This document shows positions 8,283 to 13,686 of a stretch of DNA of 13,686 nucleotides, in pieces (the stretch's first letter is position 1; each line of letters starts with the position of its first letter). The translations under genes and the position numbers were made by a program. The stretch is from Methylocapsa sp. GTDB taxonomy: Bacteria > Pseudomonadota > Alphaproteobacteria > Rhizobiales > Beijerinckiaceae. Location of the stretch: assembly GCA_017353815.1 (NCBI GenBank), contig JAFMSB010000016.1, forward strand, positions 1 through 13,686. Reading direction: 5' to 3'. The notes under the pieces are model-generated. The model was given only the letters and a program-made list of their open reading frames with translations. It made no database searches and had not been told where the DNA came from.

Positions 8283-8287
8283 CGTTT

Positions 8288-8914
8288 ATGGCTGATCAGG
8301 ATCGCATCGCGCTCTTCATCGATGGCGCAAATTTGTACGCAACCGCCAAGTCGCTGGGCTTCGATATCGATTACAAACGGCTTCTCAAGGAATTTCAGAC
8401 CCGGGGAAAATTGATCCGGGCGTTCTACTATACTGCCCTGGTCGAGGATCAGGAATATTCCTCGATTCGTCCCCTCGTCGATTGGCTCGATTACAATGGC
8501 TTTGCCGTCGTGACCAAGCCGACCAAAGAATTTGTCGACGCGCTCGGCCGACGGAAGGTCAAAGGCAATATGGACATCGAGCTTGCCGTCGATGCCATGG
8601 AAATGGCCGATCACATCGACCAAATGGTGCTTTTTTCGGGCGACGGGGATTTCCGCTCGCTTGTCGAAGCGATCCAGCGCAAAGGCGTGCGCGTGGCGGT
8701 CGTCTCGACCAATGTGACCCAACCCGCCATGGTTGCCGACGAATTGCGCCGTCAGGCGGATGATTTCATCGACCTTGCTCAGCTTGCGCCAAAGATCGGC
8801 CGCGATCCTTCCGAGAGAGTCGAGCGCAATCACGAGCGCAATCAGAAGTTCCAGGAACGGCGCATGGCCACGGCCGAGAATTATGATAACGCCCTCGCGG
8901 AGGAGCGCCCGTAA
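8288..8914 (+). CDS. NYN-domain (LabA/DUF88-like) putative ribonuclease
   Basis: The 208-residue protein has an N-terminal NYN domain, a PIN-like nuclease fold. Acidic residues expected to bind metal are present: Asp12 and Asn15 in FIDGANLY, Asp96 in GNMDIELAVDAM, and Asp119/Asp121 in LFSGDGDFRSLV. The domain fills about residues 5-165; the tail is charged and rich in Arg, Glu and Asn and may be flexible. Relatives include the cyanobacterial LabA proteins and an uncharacterised group often found near rpoZ or smpB in Alphaproteobacteria. An RNA-processing role is inferred from the fold; the substrate is unknown. It is divergent from rpoZ, and the glycosylase gene begins within about 40 nt of its stop, suggesting co-transcription. 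The start is fixed by the domain beginning a few residues downstream. The ribosome site is weak and the leader appears structured. Confidence 0.9.
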   Translation: MADQDRIALFIDGANLYATAKSLGFDIDYKRLLKEFQTRGKLIRAFYYTALVEDQEYSSIRPLVDWLDYNGFAVVTKPTKEFVDALGRRKVKGNMDIELAVDAMEMADHIDQMVLFSGDGDFRSLVEAIQRKGVRVAVVSTNVTQPAMVADELRRQADDFIDLAQLAPKIGRDPSERVERNHERNQKFQERRMATAENYDNALAEERP

Positions 8915-8955
8915 ATCTGCCCCGTGCGCCGAGGACCAGACCGGCCGAGGCAGCC

Positions 8956-9651
8956 ATTTCCTGCGGGCGAGACTCCGAGCCGGACACCGATTGCCCGCTC
9001 TGCCCGCGCCTAGCGCAACTGCGCGCCTCTTTGCGGAGGGCGGAGCCCGGATGGCATAATGCCCCCGTCCCAACATTTGGGACAAAGGACGCCAGGCTCC
9101 TTATCGTCGGCTTGGCACCCGGCCTGCGCGGCGCCAACCGCACGGGCCGGCCTTTCACCGGCGATTATGCCGGCGAACTCCTCTACGAGACGCTCATTGG
9201 TTTTGGCTTTGCCGATGGGAAATATCAGGCGTCGCCCGCCGATGGACTCAGGCTCATTTCCTGCGCGATCACCAATGCGGTGCGCTGCGTCCCGCCGCAA
9301 AACAGACCGGCTCCGGCTGAAGTAAACAGCTGCCTCCCCTTCCTCGCCGCGACGATGGGGAGCTTAGCGAGGCTTCGCGTCATTGTTGCGCTCGGCCGGG
9401 TTGCGCATGGATCGGTTATCCGCGGTTTCGGCATGAGGCCCGCGGCAGCGCCCTTCGCCCATGGCTTGGAGCATGTCTTGGCCGGTTTGGACGGGCCCCG
9501 GGAGATCTTTCTCATCGATAGCTATCACTGCTCGCGCTACAATACGAATACGGGGGTCTTGACGCGCGAAATGTTCCGGTCCGTTTTCGCCAAGGCGCGG
9601 GCTAGGCTTCTCGAGGAGATCGCTTTTCCGCCGGAGTCTGCCTGCCGCTGA
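8956..9651 (+). CDS. Family 5 (UDGb-type) uracil-DNA glycosylase with [4Fe-4S] motif
   Basis: The protein removes uracil and probably other deaminated bases from DNA, the first step of base-excision repair. With the start used here it has 231 residues. Signatures are the iron-sulfur cysteines Cys13 and Cys16 (DCPLCPRL) and Cys111 and Cys126 (RCVPPQN and NSCLPF), motif 1 LAPGLRGANRTGRPFTGDY at about 53-71, and SYHCSRYNTNTG near residue 189 as the second active-site motif. The first usual start codon in frame is TTG at 9031, which would cut off Cys13 and Cys16. Two stops at 8884-8889 bound the frame, and no ATG, GTG or TTG lies between them and 9031. I chose ATT at 8956, with GAGG 5 nt upstream; CTG at 8917, with GGAGGAG 11 nt upstream, is the alternative. 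The product assignment is firm, the start is not. Confidence 0.88.
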   Translation: MSCGRDSEPDTDCPLCPRLAQLRASLRRAEPGWHNAPVPTFGTKDARLLIVGLAPGLRGANRTGRPFTGDYAGELLYETLIGFGFADGKYQASPADGLRLISCAITNAVRCVPPQNRPAPAEVNSCLPFLAATMGSLARLRVIVALGRVAHGSVIRGFGMRPAAAPFAHGLEHVLAGLDGPREIFLIDSYHCSRYNTNTGVLTREMFRSVFAKARARLLEEIAFPPESACR

Positions 9652-9666
9652 CGTTCGCGGGCGTTG

Positions 9667-9703
9667 CGCTAAGGAATCGGCCACCCTAGCGTTTGGCGTT
9701 TTT
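9667..9703 (+). terminator. Weak candidate terminator after the glycosylase gene
   Basis: CGCTA (9667-9671) can pair with TAGCG (9687-9691), with GG/CC pairs further in. A T-rich stretch follows, broken by GGCG. The stem is short and the T-run interrupted, so it may not terminate well. It lies in the 70-nt gap before gppA. Confidence 0.25.
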
Positions 9704-9727
9704 CTTCAGGCTTGATACATGTGACGG

Positions 9728-10981
9728 ATGAAAAGCAGCAAGCGGCAGCGGGCCGCTTTGGGGGGCAGGGTGAGAGCCGTCGACGGAACCGGAGGCGCAG
9801 AACTACCATCGCTTCAGCGCGAGGATAGCTCTCCGGCTGGCGCCGGAGCCGGTCCGGGCGGGGGCGCAAGCGGCGGCAGCCGGGCAAAGATTCGCGGTCG
9901 CGGCCGGCCCTTTGGCGCGGGCGGGCGGCATAGGCAGGATCACACCTATGCGGCGCTCGATCTTGGCACCAACAACTGCAGGCTCCTCATCGCCCGGCCC
10001 GCGCCAAGAGGCAGCGGCCAGGACGGCTTCAAGGTCATTGACTCCTTTTCCCGGATCGTAAGGCTAGGGGAAGGCCTGTCTGCGACGAAGGAAATCAGCG
10101 CGGCGGCGATCGAGCGGACCATCGGTGCGCTCGAGGTCTGCCGTGACAAAATACACGCGCGAGGCGTCACGCGCAGCCGGTTGATTGCGACCGAGGCGTG
10201 CCGTTCGGCGCGAAATGGGGCCGAATTTTTGGCTCAGGTCCGAAAGAGGCTCGGCCTCGAGCTCGAGGTCGTGGACCGGGAAACGGAAGCCCTCCTTGCC
10301 GCGCTCGGCTCGGCCGCCCTTGTCGACAAGGCGGCGGAAGGCGCCGTCCTTTTCGACATCGGCGGCGGATCGTGCGAGCTCGTCTGGCTTGCGCGCGCGG
10401 GCGAGCAGGGCGCGCATTTTTCGGATGGAATGCTCGGCGGGCGCATCCGTTTCTGGGTCTCCGCATCGCTTGGCGTTGTCACCCTTGCCGAGCAATTCGG
10501 CGGGATCGAGGTATCCGACGCGGCGTTCGAAGCCATGGTTCAATGTGCAGGAGAGGAAATTGCGCCCTTTGCCGCGCGCGCGGGGGGCGAGCGGCGCTGC
10601 AGCCAGTTTCATTTGCTCGGAACCTCGGGAACCGTGACCACGATCGCGGGCGTCTATCTCGGGCTTGCCCGCTATGACCGCCGCCGCGTCGACGGGCTGT
10701 GGATGTCGAGCAGCCAGGTGGATCATGCGGTGGCAACATTGCGTAAGATGACCTACGGCGAGCGCGCCGCAAATGGCTGCATCGGGCTTGGGCGGGCCGA
10801 TCTCGTGCTTGCCGGCTGCGCCATCCTCGAGGCGATCCGGCGGGCCTTTCCCGCCGGCCGCATAAGGATCGCCGACCGGGGATTGCGCGATGGCATGTTG
10901 ATCCAGCTTATGCGCGGCGAGCGCGGCTCTCATATCGGCAGAAGCGAGCGCAAAGATCCGGCTGTGGGGGCGGAGATCTGA
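9728..10981 (+). CDS. Ppx/GppA-family exopolyphosphatase / pppGpp phosphohydrolase
   Basis: This ASKHA-fold phosphatase hydrolyses inorganic polyphosphate or the 5' phosphate of pppGpp; sequence alone does not separate the two. The catalytic domain spans about residues 73-396: phosphate-binding loop ALDLGTNNCRLL (76-87, Asp78), catalytic Glu156 in ATEACRSA, second loop FDIGGGSCEL (209-218), and LGTSGTVTT (297-305). It is a short form without the C-terminal HD domain of E. coli Ppx, as is usual in Alphaproteobacteria. The first 70 residues in this frame are low-complexity Gly/Arg/Ala and uncertain. A GTG at 9721 in another frame begins a more natural-looking N-terminus (TDEKQQAAAGRFGGQG) that hits a stop after 35 codons, hinting at a frameshift or sequence error. 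The 3' end overlaps rlmE as TGATG. Confidence 0.9.
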   Translation: MKSSKRQRAALGGRVRAVDGTGGAELPSLQREDSSPAGAGAGPGGGASGGSRAKIRGRGRPFGAGGRHRQDHTYAALDLGTNNCRLLIARPAPRGSGQDGFKVIDSFSRIVRLGEGLSATKEISAAAIERTIGALEVCRDKIHARGVTRSRLIATEACRSARNGAEFLAQVRKRLGLELEVVDRETEALLAALGSAALVDKAAEGAVLFDIGGGSCELVWLARAGEQGAHFSDGMLGGRIRFWVSASLGVVTLAEQFGGIEVSDAAFEAMVQCAGEEIAPFAARAGGERRCSQFHLLGTSGTVTTIAGVYLGLARYDRRRVDGLWMSSSQVDHAVATLRKMTYGERAANGCIGLGRADLVLAGCAILEAIRRAFPAGRIRIADRGLRDGMLIQLMRGERGSHIGRSERKDPAVGAEI

Positions 10982-11643
10982 TGACGGCTCGCGTCAAGAC
11001 GGCGCGCGGGAGGACGGTCTCGTCGACGCGATGGCTCGAACGCCAGCTCAGCGACCCTTATGTCGCACGGGCGAAGCGCGAAAGCTTCCGCTCACGGGCA
11101 GCCTACAAGCTCATGGAAATCGACGAGCGCTACCGTTTCCTTGGGCCGGGCCAAAGGATTGCCGACCTTGGCGCGGCTCCGGGGGGCTGGTCCCAGTTTT
11201 GCGCAAAGGTTACCGGGGCGGAAAAAGGCATGGGCCGCGTCCTCGGCATCGATCTTGCCGAAATTGCCCCGCTGCCTGGCGCCGAGTTCCGGGTGCTCGA
11301 TTTTTTGGCCCCGGAGGCGCCGCAGATCTTGAAGGAATATCTTGGGGGAAGCGCGGATGTGGTGCTCTCGGACATGGCTGCCAACACGACGGGGCATAAG
11401 AAAACCGATCATTTGCGCATCATGGCGCTCGCTGAGGAGGCCGCCGCCTTTGCCTGCGAGGTTTTGACCAAAGGCGGCTCCTTCCTCACAAAAGCTTTGC
11501 AGGGCGGCACCGAAAGGGAGCTGCTCCTGCGATTGAAGAATGAGTTTTCCTTTGTGCGCCATGTGAAGCCGCAGGCAAGCCGCGCCGATTCGGCCGAACT
11601 CTATCTTTTGGCGATGGGCTTTCGGGGCCAGACCAGAGGATAG
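10981..11643 (+). CDS. rlmE: 23S rRNA (uridine-2'-O-)-methyltransferase RlmE (FtsJ/RrmJ)
   Basis: RlmE 2'-O-methylates U2552 in the A loop of 23S rRNA on the 50S subunit, a late assembly step, using S-adenosylmethionine. The 220-residue protein has the whole FtsJ fold. The K-D-K-E tetrad is present as Lys43 (RAAYKLMEID), Asp131 (VLSDMAAN), Lys171 (SFLTKALQGG) and Glu206 (SAELYLLAMG). The SAM-binding loop is ADLGAAPGGW (61-70). The N-terminus is basic (TARVKTARGRT), consistent with rRNA binding. The ATG shares one base with the gppA stop (TGATG), so the two are probably translationally coupled; gppA-rlmE pairing is common in Alphaproteobacteria. It converges with the exporter gene with a gap of only 13 nt and no visible terminator. 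Confidence 0.97.
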   Translation: MTARVKTARGRTVSSTRWLERQLSDPYVARAKRESFRSRAAYKLMEIDERYRFLGPGQRIADLGAAPGGWSQFCAKVTGAEKGMGRVLGIDLAEIAPLPGAEFRVLDFLAPEAPQILKEYLGGSADVVLSDMAANTTGHKKTDHLRIMALAEEAAAFACEVLTKGGSFLTKALQGGTERELLLRLKNEFSFVRHVKPQASRADSAELYLLAMGFRGQTRG

Positions 11644-11656
11644 GCGCGGGGCAGGC

Positions 11657-13078
11657 TTATTGGCCGGCCGGGGCGATTGTTTTGGCGGCGATTTCCGGGC
11701 GCTGCGTCAGTTCTGTCCCGGCATCGCGCGGCAGGCGCAGAAATGCGGCAACGGCGGCAAGCGATACCAATGCCATCGCTGCAAAGGCGAGGCGAAAATT
11801 GCCGAGAGCAAAGACATCGCGGCCGGGGCCCAAAAAGGCGAATCCTTGCAAAGCGCCTGCTCCGGCCGCAACTCCAAGGCTGAGCGATAATTGTTGCGCG
11901 GCCGAGGCAAAACTCACCGCACGGCTCATTCGCGGCGCATCGATCTCGGCAAAGGCAATCGCGTTGATGCTGGTGAATTCGAGCGAGCGAAAAAAACCGC
12001 CAATAAAAAGGATGCTCATCATGAGCACAACCGGCGTTGCGAGCGTGAACAGGCCGTAGCAGCCAAGGATGACCGCGCTTACCACGGCGTTCCAGACGAG
12101 CACCCTGCGAAAACCAAAACGGCGCAAAATCGGCGGCGCAGTCGCTTTCATCGCCATTGCCCCGGCCGAGGCGATGAAAGTGATCGAGCCAGACTGAAAG
12201 GCATTGAGGCCGAAGCCCGCCTGCAGCATCAGCGGCAGTAAAAAGGGAATCGATCCGATGCCGATTCGGAACAACGAGCCCCCGGTCACGCTGACGCGGA
12301 AAGTTGGAACCAAGAGAAGTTTGAGATCGAGCAGCGGAAATGGCGCATGGCGCGCATGGCGGGCGTAAGCGGCCAAGGCAACTACGCCGAGGCCTACCAA
12401 TAGAGCAGCGGTCTGCCACGGCAGAAGGCCCCGCCCCGCGCCGCTAAGCCCGAACAGCAGCAGCGCGAGTCCTGTGCCGCAGAGAACGAATCCGAGGAGA
12501 TCAAAAGGCCACGAAGATTGCGCCGCGATATCTTCGATGAAAAGGGTGGCAAGCACGAGGCCCGCGGCGCCGATCGGTACATTGATCCAAAAGATCCAGC
12601 GCCAATGAAAATAGGTGGTGATGAAACCGCCAAGCAACGGGCCCGAGATAGGCCCAAGCAGCGCGGGCACCGTCAAGAAGGCGAGCGCGCTCACAAGCTC
12701 CGAGCGCTCGACCGAGCGCAGAAGCAAGAGCCGGCCCACGGGCACCATCATCGCTCCTCCGAGGCCCTGGATGATGCGCGCGCCGACAAAGCCCGGAAGG
12801 CTCGCCGCCGAGCCGCAGAGAACAGAGCCTCCCACAAAGACAAGGATGGCCGAGCGGAAGGTGGTCCGCGCGCCAAAACGGTCGGCGGCCCAGCCGCTCA
12901 CCGGAATGAAAATCGCAAGCGAAAAAAGATAAGAGGTGAGGGCAAGCTTGAGAGCGATCGGATCTTCCCTAAGGTCGCTGGCGATCGCGGGAAGCGAAGT
13001 CGCGATAACCGTCGAGTCGAGATTTTCCATGAACAATGCGCAGGCGACGGTCAGCGCGGTGACGAGATAGGCAGGCAA
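11657..13078 (-). CDS. MFS drug/solute exporter, DHA2-like (14-helix) family
   Basis: The 473-residue inner-membrane protein is a proton-coupled exporter of the major facilitator superfamily. DHA2-type motifs are NLDSTVIATSLPAIA (19-33, first helix), motif A GWAADRFGAR (62-71), RIIQGLGGAM (101-110), motif C GPISGPLLGG (142-151), and WRWIFWINVPIG (159-170). About 13-14 hydrophobic segments fit the 14-helix EmrB/QacA group. No periplasmic adaptor (EmrA/HlyD type) or outer-membrane partner is encoded nearby; the substrate is unknown. No ATG is available near the N-terminus: the frame has a stop at 13106-13108, and TTG at 13078 is the best start, although it lacks a clear ribosome site. A 13-bp dyad lies about 30 nt upstream. 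The gene is divergent from the short-chain dehydrogenase. Confidence 0.92.
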   Translation of the reverse strand: MPAYLVTALTVACALFMENLDSTVIATSLPAIASDLREDPIALKLALTSYLFSLAIFIPVSGWAADRFGARTTFRSAILVFVGGSVLCGSAASLPGFVGARIIQGLGGAMMVPVGRLLLLRSVERSELVSALAFLTVPALLGPISGPLLGGFITTYFHWRWIFWINVPIGAAGLVLATLFIEDIAAQSSWPFDLLGFVLCGTGLALLLFGLSGAGRGLLPWQTAALLVGLGVVALAAYARHARHAPFPLLDLKLLLVPTFRVSVTGGSLFRIGIGSIPFLLPLMLQAGFGLNAFQSGSITFIASAGAMAMKATAPPILRRFGFRRVLVWNAVVSAVILGCYGLFTLATPVVLMMSILFIGGFFRSLEFTSINAIAFAEIDAPRMSRAVSFASAAQQLSLSLGVAAGAGALQGFAFLGPGRDVFALGNFRLAFAAMALVSLAAVAAFLRLPRDAGTELTQRPEIAAKTIAPAGQ

Positions 13079-13106
13079 AACAGCAAACTCGGCCGGAAAG
13101 ATTGTC

Positions 13107-13119
13107 TAGAATTATTCTA
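13107..13119. promoter_or_regulatory. Candidate operator dyad upstream of the exporter
   Basis: TAGAAT (13107-13112), a central T, then ATTCTA (13114-13119) make a perfect 6+1+6 palindrome. It lies 28-41 nt before the exporter start and could bind a dimeric repressor. On the minus strand TAGAAT may double as the -10 box. No regulator gene is in the window. Confidence 0.4.
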
Positions 13120-13143
13120 AAATGCGTGCCGGGTCATTTCGGT

Positions 13144-13176
13144 CCGGTTCGCGCCGGCAGAGGTTAAGCGAACCGG
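13144..13176. promoter_or_regulatory. 9-bp inverted repeat upstream of the dehydrogenase
   Basis: CCGGTTCGC (13144-13152) and GCGAACCGG (13168-13176) are perfect complements separated by 15 nt. The repeat ends 40 nt before the dehydrogenase ATG. It could be an operator with two half sites or a hairpin in the 5' leader. No T-run follows, so it is not a typical terminator. Confidence 0.45.
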
Positions 13177-13216
13177 GGCAAAGGAGGAGCGTTAGCCTTA
13201 AAAAGGATAGCGTGCG

Positions 13217-13686
13217 ATGGCAACAATTCTGATCACGGGCGCCAGCCGCGGGCTCGGGCTGGAGTTTGCAAGCCAATACGCGGCTGAGGGAGAGGGCATC
13301 ATAGCCGCTTGCCGCTCCCCAGCCAATGCGGACGCCCTTCTCAAAATCGAAAAGAACGCCGGCAGATTGGACATCCTCGAGATGGATGTGACGGACCTCA
13401 AAAGCGTGCGCAATGCCGCCGCGCGGCTGAACGAGTCCACGATTGACGTGCTCATCAACTGCGCGGGAATTGTGGGCGCGCAAGGGCAAACGGCCGGCAA
13501 TATCGATTATAAAAACTGGGCCCAAGTTTTTGATGTGAATACTTTGGGGCCGATGCGGGTGCTCGAGGCTTTCATCGAGCACATTGCCTGCAGCGAGCGC
13601 AGGTTGGCGATCACCATCACAAGCGCGATGGGTTCCCTTGCCGATAATAGAGCCGGCGGCTCCATTGCCTACCGCAGCTCGAAGGC
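13217..13686 (+). CDS. Short-chain dehydrogenase/reductase (SDR), 3' part beyond window
   Basis: The frame from ATG at 13217 is open for 156 codons to the right edge. It encodes an NAD(P)-dependent Rossmann-fold oxidoreductase. The cofactor motif TGASRGLG (7-14) is at the extreme N-terminus, followed by DVTD (57-60), NCAG (81-84, the NAG motif), Asn108 (FDVNTLG), Ser136 as probable catalytic serine, and Y152RSSK156 as the YxxxK motif. All active-site residues are thus within the window. The spacing and DNRAGGSIAYRSSK stretch resemble the C-factor-like (CsgA-type) SDR group; the substrate is unknown. AAGGAT about 8 nt upstream is the likely ribosome site, and a stronger GGAGG sits about 30 nt upstream with no start codon suitably placed after it. 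Confidence 0.93.
   Translation, partial: MATILITGASRGLGLEFASQYAAEGEGIIAACRSPANADALLKIEKNAGRLDILEMDVTDLKSVRNAAARLNESTIDVLINCAGIVGAQGQTAGNIDYKNWAQVFDVNTLGPMRVLEAFIEHIACSERRLAITITSAMGSLADNRAGGSIAYRSSK

Larger units (their letters stand above)
7940..8287. other. Divergent intergenic region between rpoZ and the NYN gene (348 nt)
   Basis: No convincing protein is encoded here. The left part (about 7940-8050) should hold the rpoZ promoter and its AGGAG ribosome site. The middle holds a candidate plus-strand promoter (8121-8150). The right part (8161-8287) is taken up by a nested hairpin and a second smaller hairpin leading to the NYN start codon. The region is more AT-rich than the flanking genes. 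Confidence 0.7.

Noticed and set aside
8270..9085. 271-codon minus-strand frame opposite the NYN and glycosylase genes
   Set aside because: Antisense shadow; both plus-strand genes have clear motifs.
10064..10933. 289-codon minus-strand frame opposite gppA
   Set aside because: Antisense shadow of a well-supported catalytic domain.

Overview
The window looks like chromosomal DNA of a GC-rich alphaproteobacterium, probably order Hyphomicrobiales and perhaps Beijerinckiaceae. The evidence is the rpoZ-rsh-pdxJ block, a short GppA-type phosphatase coupled to rlmE, a family 5 uracil-DNA glycosylase, and HWE/HisKA_2 histidine kinases. The assignment is an inference from gene content and protein style; no search was run.

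Layout. From the left edge to about 7.9 kb all genes are on the minus strand. Two large sensor kinases come first: an edge-truncated MASE1-CHASE-PAS-HWE membrane kinase (1-1964) and a soluble four-PAS HisKA_2 kinase (2064-4295). Then come pdxJ (4411-5181), the bifunctional (p)ppGpp synthetase/hydrolase rsh (5178-7358) and rpoZ (7556-7939). A 348-nt divergent spacer (7940-8287) holds a strongly structured segment. The plus strand then carries an NYN-domain protein (8288-8914), a uracil-DNA glycosylase (about 8956-9651), a Ppx/GppA phosphatase (9728-10981) and rlmE (10981-11643). A DHA2-type MFS exporter (minus, 11657-13078) converges on rlmE. It is transcribed divergently from a short-chain dehydrogenase cut by the right edge (13217-13686).

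How the genes work together. rpoZ, rsh and gppA are all tied to (p)ppGpp: the omega subunit is part of a ppGpp site on RNA polymerase, Rsh makes and degrades the alarmone, and GppA-type enzymes act on pppGpp or polyphosphate. rsh/pdxJ and gppA/rlmE each overlap by a few bases, which suggests translational coupling. The two kinases have no response regulator nearby. The exporter and dehydrogenase share a spacer with two inverted repeats.

The observations most worth following are: (1) a nested hairpin of about 80 nt plus a second hairpin just ahead of the NYN start codon, with a matching promoter directly upstream; (2) a uracil-DNA glycosylase whose [4Fe-4S] cysteines lie upstream of any ATG, GTG or TTG start, implying ATT or CTG initiation; (3) a possible 5' frameshift in gppA; (4) two dyads between the exporter and the dehydrogenase. 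No CRISPR array, tRNA, rRNA, transposase or prophage gene was seen.
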